From assembly GCA_037447215.1 (NCBI GenBank), contig JBBIHB010000012.1, positions 28,023 through 92,022 of the forward strand: 64,000 nucleotides of DNA. Reading direction: 5' to 3'. The position numbers and the translations under genes were made by a program. The stretch comes from UBA1413 sp037447215. Its GTDB lineage: Bacteria > Bacteroidota > Bacteroidia > Bacteroidales > Prolixibacteraceae. This document shows, piece after piece, positions 48,517 through 58,100 of this stretch (position 1 is its first letter; every line of letters starts with the position of its first letter). The notes beneath the pieces were generated by a model. That model saw only the letters and a program-made list of their open reading frames with translations, was not told the DNA's origin and did no database searches.

Positions 48517-49065
48517 ATGAGCGATACAAGTAAAAAATGGTATGTCCTTCGTGCTATCAGTGGAAAAGAGAAGAAAGTGAAGGAATATATCGAAAACGAA
48601 ATCGCGCGTGGTGATCTTCAGGGTTTTGTTACACAGGTTTTAATTCCAATGGAGAAGGTTTATCAGATCCGGAACGGAAAAAAAATCAGCAAGGAAAGAA
48701 ACTTTTATCCTGGATATGTTCTGATTGAAGCTACGTTGGTTGGAGAAGTTACGCACACATTACGGAATATTCCAAATGTTATCGGTTTTCTGGGCGATGC
48801 CAAAGGTGGTGACCCTGTTCCGATGCGCCCCAACGAAGTTAACAGGATTCTGGGTAAAGTAGATGAACTTTCTGAAACCGGTGAGGAAATGAATAATCCT
48901 TTCATGTTGGGAGAAACTGTAAAAGTAATCGATGGACCATTCAACGGTTTTAACGGCACCATTGAGGCAATCAATGAGGAAAAGAAAAAACTGCAGGTAA
49001 TGGTGAAGATTTTTGGTAGAAAAACTCCTTTGGAACTTAGCTTCCTTCAGGTCGAGAAGGAGTAA
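48517..49065 (+). CDS. nusG: Transcription termination/antitermination protein NusG
   Basis: NusG binds RNA polymerase and controls elongation and coupling to the ribosome. The 182-residue protein has the NGN domain (KWYVLRAISGKEKKVKEYI, then NFYPGYVLIEA) and the C-terminal KOW domain (VKVIDGPFNGFNGTIEAIN). Length is typical. It lies in the conserved run secE-nusG-rplK, 20 bases before rplK. Confidence 0.97.
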   Translation: MSDTSKKWYVLRAISGKEKKVKEYIENEIARGDLQGFVTQVLIPMEKVYQIRNGKKISKERNFYPGYVLIEATLVGEVTHTLRNIPNVIGFLGDAKGGDPVPMRPNEVNRILGKVDELSETGEEMNNPFMLGETVKVIDGPFNGFNGTIEAINEEKKKLQVMVKIFGRKTPLELSFLQVEKE

Positions 49066-49085
49066 TAACGCTCTAAAATTTTGCT

Positions 49086-49529
49086 ATGGCGAAAGAAATT
49101 GCTGGATTAATCAAGTTACAAATCAAAGGCGGTGCGGCCAATCCATCACCGCCGGTAGGACCAGCGCTTGGCTCTAAGGGGGTCAATATTATGCAATTCT
49201 GTAAGCAGTTCAATGCCCGTACCGCCGATCTGGCCGGGAAAGTGTTACCTGTTATTATTACGGTTTTTGCTGACAAATCGTTTGATTTCATTATCAAACA
49301 ACCCCCGGTAGCCATTCAGTTATTGGATGCATTAAAAGCAAAAAAAGGTTCTTCGGAACCACATGTAAAGAAAGTAGGGTCGGTTACCTGGGATCAGGTA
49401 AAAGAAATTGCAGAAAATAAAATGCCCGACCTGAATTGTTTTACTTTGGATGCTGCAATGCGTATGGTAGCTGGTACTGCCAGAAGTATGGGGATCAATG
49501 TTGAAGGTGTATCCCCATTCAATAATTAA
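49086..49529 (+). CDS. rplK: 50S ribosomal protein L11
   Basis: A 147-residue L11 with N-terminal LIKLQIKGGAANPSPPVGPAL, the Pro-rich thiostrepton-site helix region, and the C-terminal 23S-rRNA-binding part with AARSMGINVEG-like GTARSMGINVEG. It forms the GTPase-associated centre with L10 and L7/L12. It is separated from rplA by 14 bases. Confidence 0.98.
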   Translation: MAKEIAGLIKLQIKGGAANPSPPVGPALGSKGVNIMQFCKQFNARTADLAGKVLPVIITVFADKSFDFIIKQPPVAIQLLDALKAKKGSSEPHVKKVGSVTWDQVKEIAENKMPDLNCFTLDAAMRMVAGTARSMGINVEGVSPFNN

Positions 49530-49543
49530 TAAAATTTTATACG

Positions 49544-50239
49544 ATGGGCAGAATTACGAAAAATAAAAAAGCTGCACTTGCAAAACTCGAGAAGGGCAAG
49601 GTATATTCCATCGACGAAGCTGCCGAACTGGTAAAGAACATCACTTATACCAAATTTGACGCTTCGGTGGATATCGATATCCGCCTTGGAGTTGACCCAA
49701 GGAAAGCTAACCAAATGGTTAGAGGCGTAGTTTCGTTACCCCATGGTACTGGTAAAGAGGTCAGGGTATTGGCGTTGGTTACCCCCGATAAGGTGCAGGA
49801 AGCCAAAGAAGCCGGAGCTGACCATGTTGGTCTCGATGAATACATCGATAAGATTAAAGGTGGATGGACCGATGTGGATGTGATTATTACAATGCCACCG
49901 GTAATGGGAAAAATTGGAGCATTAGGCCGAATCCTCGGACCCCGTGGGTTAATGCCTAACCCAAAAAGTGGTACCGTTACCATGGATGTTGGTAAAGCCA
50001 TTCAGGAAGTTAAGCAGGGTAAAATCGACTTCAAAGTTGATAAGTTTGGAATTGTACATACCTCAATAGGAAAAGTCTCTTTTTCGGTTGATAAAATAAA
50101 AGACAACGCAAAAGAGTTTGTACATACCATTGTAAAACTCAAGCCTACTGCTGCCAAAGGTACCTACATTAAAAGCATCTATCTTTCAAGTACCATGAGT
50201 CCTGGTATTCAAGTTGAACCTAAGTCGGTTACTGACTAA
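49544..50239 (+). CDS. rplA: 50S ribosomal protein L1
   Basis: A 231-residue L1: YSIDEAAELVKNITYTKFDAS at the start, the central IGALGRILGPRGLMPNPKSGT signature cut here to GRILGPRGLMPNPKSGT, and C-terminal VKLKPTAAKGTYIKSI. L1 forms the mobile stalk at the ribosomal E site and can act as a repressor of its own message in other bacteria. It is 12 bases upstream of rplJ. Confidence 0.98.
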   Translation: MGRITKNKKAALAKLEKGKVYSIDEAAELVKNITYTKFDASVDIDIRLGVDPRKANQMVRGVVSLPHGTGKEVRVLALVTPDKVQEAKEAGADHVGLDEYIDKIKGGWTDVDVIITMPPVMGKIGALGRILGPRGLMPNPKSGTVTMDVGKAIQEVKQGKIDFKVDKFGIVHTSIGKVSFSVDKIKDNAKEFVHTIVKLKPTAAKGTYIKSIYLSSTMSPGIQVEPKSVTD

Positions 50240-50251
50240 AAATGTGTCGTT

Positions 50252-50770
50252 ATGAAAAGTTCTGAAAAAGCAACTATTATTGATAGTTTAGTTGAACAAA
50301 TCAATTCGAGCAACCATTTTTACCTGACTGACATTAGTAACCTCAACGCCGCTGATACCAGCGACCTGAGACGTAAATGCTTCAAACAGGATGTAAAACT
50401 GGTTGTAGTTAAAAACACCCTATTAAGAAAAGCTCTTGAAAAATCAGACAAACAAGCCGATGAGCTTTTTACTGTTCTTAAAGGCAATACATCGGTAATG
50501 TTTACCGAAAACGCCAACGTCCCTGCAAAACTGATTAAAGAATTCCGCAAAAGCAAACAGAAGCCTTTGCTAAAAGGCGCTTATGTTCAGGAATCGATAT
50601 ATATTGGTGATGATCAGTTGGATGCACTCGTTGCTGTTAAATCGAAAAACGAACTTATTGCTGATGTGGTTGCACTTCTTCAGTCACCTGTTAAAACTGT
50701 GCTTTCACAGTTGCAATCGGGGGGTAATATATTACATGGTGTCCTCAAGACACTCGAAGAGAAAAAATAA
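50252..50770 (+). CDS. rplJ: 50S ribosomal protein L10
   Basis: A 172-residue L10: the N-terminal rRNA-binding part with SSNHFYLTDISNLNAADTSDL and VVVKNTLLRKALEK, and a C-terminal helix (LLQSPVKTVLSQLQSGG) that binds L7/L12 dimers. It anchors the stalk. Only 12 bases lie between rplA and rplJ, so there is no room for the long L10 leader seen in E. coli. Confidence 0.97.
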   Translation: MKSSEKATIIDSLVEQINSSNHFYLTDISNLNAADTSDLRRKCFKQDVKLVVVKNTLLRKALEKSDKQADELFTVLKGNTSVMFTENANVPAKLIKEFRKSKQKPLLKGAYVQESIYIGDDQLDALVAVKSKNELIADVVALLQSPVKTVLSQLQSGGNILHGVLKTLEEKK

Positions 50771-50801
50771 TTTTAGTAACAATTAATTTAAAATAAATAC
50801 A

Positions 50802-51179
50802 ATGGCAGATTTAAAACAGCTTGCAGAAGAGTTGGTAAACTTGACTGTTAAAGAGGTTAACGAATTGGCTAAAATTCTGAAAGACGAGTACGGTATTGAA
50901 CCTGCTGCAGCAGCTGTTGCAGTTGCCGCTCCCGCCGCTGCTGGCGAAGCCGCTGTTGAAGCTGTACAGACTGAGTTTGATGTAATCCTGAAATTTGGTG
51001 GTCAATCCAAATTGCAGGTTGTAAAACTCGTTAAAGAATTAACCGGCCTTGGCTTGAAAGAAGCAAAAGAACTCGTTGACGCAGCTCCGAAAGCAATTAA
51101 GGAGAAAGTATCAAAAGATGAAGCTGAAGCTTTGAAAGCGCAGCTTGAAGAGGCCGGAGCCGAAGTTGAAATTAAATAG
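50802..51179 (+). CDS. rplL: 50S ribosomal protein L7/L12
   Basis: A 125-residue stalk protein. The N-terminal dimerisation helix pair (LKQLAEELVNLTVKEVNELAK) is followed by an Ala/Val-rich hinge and the C-terminal factor-binding domain (KLQVVKLVKELTGLGLKEAKE, then LVDAAPKAIKE). It recruits translation factors. It is 31 bases after rplJ and is followed by a strong hairpin before rpoB. Confidence 0.98.
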   Translation: MADLKQLAEELVNLTVKEVNELAKILKDEYGIEPAAAAVAVAAPAAAGEAAVEAVQTEFDVILKFGGQSKLQVVKLVKELTGLGLKEAKELVDAAPKAIKEKVSKDEAEALKAQLEEAGAEVEIK

Positions 51180-51202
51180 GTGGAAGCCTTAAAGGTAAAT
51201 AC

Positions 51203-51245
51203 GGTTTAGAATCTTGCTCCGGTGAGGTTCTAAACCTTTTTGTAT
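51203..51245 (+). terminator. Attenuator hairpin between rplL and rpoB
   Basis: A perfect 9-bp stem GGTTTAGAA (51203-51211) / TTCTAAACC (51228-51236) with a 16-base loop is followed at once by TTTTT. It has the form of an intrinsic terminator in the middle of the ribosomal-RNA-polymerase operon, so partial termination here would set the ratio of ribosomal protein to RNA polymerase message, as at the rplL-rpoB attenuator of E. coli. Confidence 0.85.
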
Positions 51246-51278
51246 TTATATTTTATATTACTTAACCAGTATAAATAC

Positions 51279-54200
51279 ATGTTCGTAAACAAAAAGAACG
51301 AGAGGATCAGTTTCTCCTCAACACAGACCAGGTTTGATTACCCTGACTTTTTAGAAGTACAAGTTAAATCATTTCAGGAATTTTTCCAGTTAAAAACAAC
51401 GCCCGATAACCGGAAAGATGAAGACTTATACAAAGTTTTTCAGGAAAATTTTCCAATCTCGGATACCCGGAACAACTTTGTGTTGGAATTTATTGATTAT
51501 CAGGTGGATCCGCCGAGGTATTCAACCCAGGAATGCATTGAACGGGGATTGACTTTCAGTGTACCGTTGAAAGCCAAATTAAAACTTTATTGTACCGATC
51601 CTGAACATGAGGATTTCGATACAGTTGTACAGGATGTTTACCTGGGTACTGTTCCTTATATGACCGATCGGGGAACCTTTATTATTAACGGTGCAGAAAG
51701 GGTTATAGTTTCTCAGTTGCACCGTTCGCCCGGGGTATTTTTCGGGCAAAGCATCCATGCCAACGGTTCAAAACTTTATTCGGCAAGGATCATACCCTTT
51801 AAAGGATCGTGGATCGAGTTCGCAACCGACATAAATAATGTGATGTATGCATACATCGACCGGAAAAAGAAACTTCCGGTAACTACATTGTTGCGTGCAA
51901 TCGGTTATGAAAGCGATAAAGATATTTTAGAAATATTTGATCTGGCCGACGAAATTAAAGTTTCAAAGGCGGGACTGAAAAAAGTGGTTGGCCGTCGTCT
52001 TGCTGCGAGGGTCCTGAAAACATGGGTCGAAGATTTTGTCGATGAAGATACCGGAGAAGTTGTATCCATCGAAAGAAATGAGGTGATCATCGATCGCGAA
52101 GTTATTTTTAATGACGATCACATTGATGAAATCACTGAAGCTGGCGTTAAAAATATCCTTCTGCACAAGGAAGAGCAGAACCAGCAGGATTTTGCCATCA
52201 TTTACAACACCCTGCAGAAAGATCCCTGTAACTCGGAGAAAGAAGCAGTTTTGCATATATACCGGCAATTGCGGAATGCTGAACCACCAGATGAAGCTAC
52301 AGCCCGAGATGTAATCGATAAATTGTTCTTCTCCGATAAGAGATACGACCTCGGTGATGTGGGTCGTTACAGGATCAATAAAAAGTTAGGGCTAAATATC
52401 GATATGGATACCAAAGTTCTGACAAAAGAAGATATTATCGAAATTATCAAATATCTCATTCAGCTTATCAACTCAAAAACTGATGTTGATGATATTGACC
52501 ACCTGAGCAACAGAAGGGTACGTACTGTTGGTGAACAACTTTATGGCCAGTTCGGTGTTGGGCTTGCCCGTATGGCCCGTACCATCAGAGAAAGAATGAA
52601 TGTTCGTGACAATGAGGTTTTTACTCCAATTGATCTGATCAATTCAAAAACATTGTCATCGGTAATTAACTCATTCTTTGGAACCAACGCACTTTCCCAG
52701 TTTATGGATCAGACCAACCCGTTGGCAGAACTTACACACAAAAGGCGTATGTCGGCTCTGGGGCCCGGGGGTCTTTCGCGTGAGCGAGCTGGTTTTGAGG
52801 TGCGCGACGTTCACTTTACACATTACGGAAGATTGTGCCCTATTGAAACTCCAGAAGGACCGAATATTGGTCTGATTTCTTCATTATGTGTATATGCGAA
52901 AATCGATGATCTTGGTTTTATTGCTACACCATACCGTAAGGTTTCAAATGGTAAAGTTGATCTTTCGGACGTAGGAGTGGTTTACTTGACTGCTGAAGAA
53001 GAAGAAGGTAAAATTATTGCTCAGGCAAATGCTCCCATCAGTCCTGATGGATATTTCATAAATCAGAAGGTTAAAGCCCGTCTTGATGGAGATTATCCTT
53101 TGGTTGACAGGGAAGATGTGGTACTTATGGACGTTGGTCCAAACCAGATTGCATCGCTTGCCGCTTCATTGATCTCGTTCCTTGAACACGACGATGCTAA
53201 CCGTGCCCTTATGGGGTCCAACATGATGCGCCAGGCTGTTCCATTAATGAGGCCAGAAGCTCCAATTGTAGGTACAGGCCTCGAAGGAAGGGCAGCAAGC
53301 GACTCAAGGGTGCTCATTAAAGCCGAAGCCGATGGTGTGGTCGAATATGTGGACTCCCGTCAGATTATTATCCGTTATGATATGACCGATGAGGATAGGT
53401 TTGTGATTTTCGACCCTGAAGTAGTTACCTACGAATTGCCAAAATATTCCAAAACAAACCAGGGTACTACCATCGACCTGAAGCCAATGGTTTCAAAAGG
53501 ACAAAGGATACGCAAAGGGCAGATTCTTACTGAAGGTTATGCCACTCAGAATGGTGAGCTTGCCCTTGGCCGCAACTTAATGGTTGCATTTATGCCATGG
53601 CAGGGCTATAATTATGAGGATGCAATTGTTATTTCGGAAAGGATTGTCCGTGAAGATATATTTACCTCGGTACATATTGATGATTACAGTCTCGAAGTTA
53701 GGGATACAAAACGAGGTGTGGAAGAGTTTACTTCCGATATACCCAACGTTAGCGAAGAAGCAACACGTAACCTTGATGAGAACGGACTGATCAGGATCGG
53801 AGCTATTGTAAAACCCGGTGATATTCTGATCGGTAAAATTACACCAAAAGGCGAGTCTGATCCTTCACCAGAAGAAAAACTCCTGAGGGCAATTTTTGGC
53901 GACAAAGCAGGTGATGTTAAGGATGCTTCGTTAAAAGCTACGCCTTCATTGTCGGGTGTGGTTATCGATAAAAAATTATTTAGCCGGGTCAATAAAGAGA
54001 AAAAAGGAAAACTCTCAACCAAGCCATTACTTGAGCAGATCGATGAAAGATTTGAAAAGGAAGTTGCAGGGCTAAGGCTGAAATTGGAGGAAAAACTCTA
54101 TGAATTGGTGACCGGAAAAACAAGCCAGGGTGTTAAAGACTATTTTGGGACCGAAATTATTGCAAAAGGTCTTAAATTTACCCTGAAACAATTGCAGGAA

Positions 54201-55091
54201 CTTGATTATCTGAACATTAATCCATCAAAATGGACTACCGACAAAGATAAAAATGATTTGATATTCAGGTTGATCAACAACTATATCATGAAGTATAAGG
54301 AAGCAGAGGCTGTAGCCCGTCGCGACCGCTTCAATGTAACCATCGGAGATGAACTACCTGCAGGGATTATTCAGCTAGCCAAAGTTTACATTGCCAAAAA
54401 GCGGAAATTGCAGATTGGCGACAAAATGGCTGGACGACATGGTAATAAAGGTATTGTTTCAAGAGTTGTCCGTCAGGAAGATATGCCATTCCTTGCCGAT
54501 GGAACACCGGTTGACATTGTGCTTAACCCACTTGGAGTACCATCACGTATGAACCTTGGGCAAATTTACGAAACTGTACTAGGATGGGCTGGAAAAGAGT
54601 TAGGACTTAAATTCAGTACCCCGATTTTCGATGGCGCATCACTTCATGAAATTTCTGAATATACCGATAAAGCTGGAGTTCCCCGCTTTGGTAAAACTGT
54701 TCTTTACGACGGTGAAACCGGAGAACCATTTGATCAACCTGCAACCGTAGGTGTAATTTACATGATGAAACTGGGTCACATGGTTGAGGATAAAATGCAT
54801 GCCAGATCCATCGGGCCATATTCTCTGATTACACAGCAACCTCTTGGAGGAAAGGCTCAGTTCGGGGGTCAGCGTTTCGGTGAAATGGAAGTATGGGCGC
54901 TCGAAGCATTTGGCGCAGCTCATATTTTGCAGGAAATCCTTACGGTAAAATCCGACGATGTAATGGGAAGGGCAAAGGCTTACGAGGCAATTGTTAAAGG
55001 TGAACCTATGCCCCAGCCCGGTATCCCTGAATCATTGAATGTACTCTTACACGAATTGCGTGGTCTTGGTTTAAGTGTCAGAATGGAATAA
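51279..55091 (+). CDS. rpoB: DNA-directed RNA polymerase subunit beta
   Basis: The 1270-residue beta subunit of RNA polymerase. Landmarks include NERISFSSTQTRFDYPDFLEV at the start, the fork/rifampicin region LSQFMDQTNPLAELTHKRR then MSALGPGGLSRERAG, GYNYEDAIVISE, KMAGRHGNKGIVS, and the C-terminal QPLGGKAQFGGQRFGEMEVWA. The residues that contact rifampicin look like the sensitive type. I chose the ATG at 51279; the 13 codons upstream read through the T-run of the attenuator and lack any family match. rpoC follows after 51 bases. Confidence 0.99.
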   Translation: MFVNKKNERISFSSTQTRFDYPDFLEVQVKSFQEFFQLKTTPDNRKDEDLYKVFQENFPISDTRNNFVLEFIDYQVDPPRYSTQECIERGLTFSVPLKAKLKLYCTDPEHEDFDTVVQDVYLGTVPYMTDRGTFIINGAERVIVSQLHRSPGVFFGQSIHANGSKLYSARIIPFKGSWIEFATDINNVMYAYIDRKKKLPVTTLLRAIGYESDKDILEIFDLADEIKVSKAGLKKVVGRRLAARVLKTWVEDFVDEDTGEVVSIERNEVIIDREVIFNDDHIDEITEAGVKNILLHKEEQNQQDFAIIYNTLQKDPCNSEKEAVLHIYRQLRNAEPPDEATARDVIDKLFFSDKRYDLGDVGRYRINKKLGLNIDMDTKVLTKEDIIEIIKYLIQLINSKTDVDDIDHLSNRRVRTVGEQLYGQFGVGLARMARTIRERMNVRDNEVFTPIDLINSKTLSSVINSFFGTNALSQFMDQTNPLAELTHKRRMSALGPGGLSRERAGFEVRDVHFTHYGRLCPIETPEGPNIGLISSLCVYAKIDDLGFIATPYRKVSNGKVDLSDVGVVYLTAEEEEGKIIAQANAPISPDGYFINQKVKARLDGDYPLVDREDVVLMDVGPNQIASLAASLISFLEHDDANRALMGSNMMRQAVPLMRPEAPIVGTGLEGRAASDSRVLIKAEADGVVEYVDSRQIIIRYDMTDEDRFVIFDPEVVTYELPKYSKTNQGTTIDLKPMVSKGQRIRKGQILTEGYATQNGELALGRNLMVAFMPWQGYNYEDAIVISERIVREDIFTSVHIDDYSLEVRDTKRGVEEFTSDIPNVSEEATRNLDENGLIRIGAIVKPGDILIGKITPKGESDPSPEEKLLRAIFGDKAGDVKDASLKATPSLSGVVIDKKLFSRVNKEKKGKLSTKPLLEQIDERFEKEVAGLRLKLEEKLYELVTGKTSQGVKDYFGTEIIAKGLKFTLKQLQELDYLNINPSKWTTDKDKNDLIFRLINNYIMKYKEAEAVARRDRFNVTIGDELPAGIIQLAKVYIAKKRKLQIGDKMAGRHGNKGIVSRVVRQEDMPFLADGTPVDIVLNPLGVPSRMNLGQIYETVLGWAGKELGLKFSTPIFDGASLHEISEYTDKAGVPRFGKTVLYDGETGEPFDQPATVGVIYMMKLGHMVEDKMHARSIGPYSLITQQPLGGKAQFGGQRFGEMEVWALEAFGAAHILQEILTVKSDDVMGRAKAYEAIVKGEPMPQPGIPESLNVLLHELRGLGLSVRME

Positions 55092-55142
55092 ATTCGAGAA
55101 CCCTGAAATTGGTTCTGTTTCAAATAAAAAACTTTAGCTTAT

Positions 55143-58100
55143 ATGGCATTCAGGAAAGATAACAAAGCTAAAAGCAATTTTGCAAAAATTTCGATAAGCC
55201 TGGCTTCACCCGAAGAGATACTGGAAAGGTCGCACGGGGAAGTTCTGAAGCCCGAGACGATTAATTACCGGACATACAAGCCTGAAAGGGACGGTTTGTT
55301 TTGTGAAAGGATTTTTGGTCCGGTAAAAGATTACGAATGTCACTGCGGTAAATACAAGCGCATCAGGTATAAAGGTATTGTGTGCGACCGTTGTGGTGTC
55401 GAAGTAACCGAAAAGAAAGTTAGGCGTGAAAGGATGGGGCATATCTCACTGGTTGTTCCGGTGGCTCATATCTGGTATTTCAGGTCGTTACCCAATAAGA
55501 TTGGATATCTTTTAGGTTTGCCAACCAAGAAGCTCGATTCAATCATTTATTACGAAAGATATGTTGTGGTAAACCCGGGCATTAAAGCTCCTGAGGTAAA
55601 GTTCCTCGAATTCCTATCGGAAGAGGAATACCTCGACATTATTGATTCGCTTCCACGTGATAATCAATATCTCGAAGACAGTGATCCGAATAAGTTCATT
55701 GCCAAAATGGGAGCCGAAGCGCTTCATATGATTCTTTCCCGGATAGACCTTGATGAACTTTCTTACGATCTGAGGCACAAAGCCAATACTGAAACTTCGC
55801 AGCAAAGAAAAAATGAGGCATTAAAGCGTCTTCAGGTGGTTGAAGCTTTCAGGGCAAGTAAAAAGTTAAACCAACCCGAATGGATGGTTGTCAGGGTTGT
55901 TCCTGTAATACCTCCCGATTTAAGGCCCCTCGTTCCGCTTGATGGAGGACGATTTGCAACTTCCGATCTGAACGACCTTTATCGCAGGGTAATCATTCGC
56001 AACAACCGATTGAAAAGGCTTATCGAAATAAAAGCTCCGGAAGTAATTCTCCGAAACGAGAAACGAATGCTACAGGAAGCAGTCGATTCCCTTTTTGATA
56101 ACTCAAGGAAAGTTAATGCAGTAAAAACTGAAAACAACAGGGCACTCAAATCACTATCTGATAGCCTGAAAGGTAAGCAAGGTAGGTTCCGTCAGAACCT
56201 GCTCGGAAAACGTGTCGATTATTCAGCCCGTTCAGTTATTGTTGTTGGGCCAAAACTTAAATTGCACGAATGCGGCTTACCCAAAGACATGGCCGCCGAA
56301 TTATATAAACCTTTTGTTATCAGGAAATTAATTGAAAGGGGAATTGTAAAAACTGTAAAGTCAGCAAAAAAAATCGTTGACCGCAAAGACCCCGTTGTCT
56401 GGGAAATTCTTGAAAACGTATTAAAAGGACATCCGGTATTGCTAAACCGGGCGCCCACCCTTCACAGACTTTCAATTCAGGCTTTTCAGCCTGTAATGAT
56501 CGAGGGTAAAGCTATACAATTGCATCCACTTGTATGTACAGGTTTCAATGCCGACTTTGATGGTGACCAGATGGCTGTGCACCTTCCACTTGGCAATTCA
56601 GCCATTCTCGAAGCACAGTTGCTTATGCTTTCGTCGCATAACCTGCTTAACCCGGCTAACGGCGCACCCATCACGGTCCCCTCCCAGGATATGGTTCTTG
56701 GTTTATATTATATGACCAAACCACGTCCGGGTGCAAAAGGAGCTGGAATGACTTTTTATTCACCTGATGAGGTTATCATAGCTTTTAATGAGGGTGTTGT
56801 GGCAATGCACGCGTTCATTAAGGTTAAAGTTGAGGATGTGGATGAAAAAGGTGGATACTTCCACCATATTATCGAAACCACAGTTGGTAGGGTTTTATTT
56901 AACGAGTATGTTCCTCGTGGTGCAGGTTACATTAACCAACTTCTCACCAAGAAATCACTTCGCGATATAATTTCAAATGTATTCAAAGTGGCCGGGAATG
57001 CCGCAACAGTTGCTTTCCTGGATGCAATTAAAGACCTTGGGTACTATTGGGCTTATCGTGGTGGCCTTTCGTTTAACCTCGATGATGTAATTATTCCAGA
57101 TGATAAAAAACAAATTGTCGAAGAAGGATACGAAGAAGTCGAGGAAGTTATTTCAAACTATAATATGGGGTTCATCACCAATAACGAACGTTATAATCAG
57201 GTGATCGATATCTGGACACATGCAAACGCAAAACTTACCCACTCGGTAATGAAAACGTTGAGTACTGACGACCAGGGATTTAACTCCATTTATATGATGC
57301 TCGACTCCGGAGCCCGTGGTTCGAAAGAACAAATCAGGCAGTTGTGCGGTATGAGAGGGCTGATGGCTAAGCCTCAAAAATCGGGATCAACAACTTCGCA
57401 GATCATCGAAAACCCGATTCTTGCTAACTTTAAAGAAGGCCTATCGGTTCTCGAGTACTTTATTTCAACTCACGGTGCTCGTAAAGGTCTTGCCGACACA
57501 GCACTCAAAACTGCTGATGCCGGATACCTTACCCGCCGCTTGGTGGATGTTGCACAAGATGTAATCATTTCAGAAGACGACTGCGGTACTCTGAGAGGTC
57601 TGGTGGCAACTGCCATCAAGAACAACGAAGAACTTGTGTCGTCGCTTTCCGATCGAATTCTGGGACGCACATCCGTGCACGATATTTATCACCCATTTAG
57701 TGGTAACCTGATTGTTAAATCGGGTGATGAGATCACCGAAGATATTGCTGCAGTTATTGAGGATTCGCCCATTGAAAATGTGGAAATTCGCTCAGTATTA
57801 ACTTGTGAATCAGAAATTGGGGTTTGTGCCAAGTGTTATGGTCGCAATCTGGCAAGCGGTAAAAAAGTTCAGCGTGGTGAAGCTGTTGGGGTAATTGCCG
57901 CCCAGTCAATCGGGGAACCGGGTACTCAGCTTACTTTACGTACCTTCCATGTTGGTGGTATTGCTGGTAATATTTCAGCCCAGTCGTCGGTTGTTTCAAA
58001 ATATGACGGTTATGCCGAAATTGAAGAGCTTCGAACAGTTGAATACTTTGATAAGGAAAACAACCCGGTCGATATTGTTGTCAGCCGTCTTGCCGAACTG

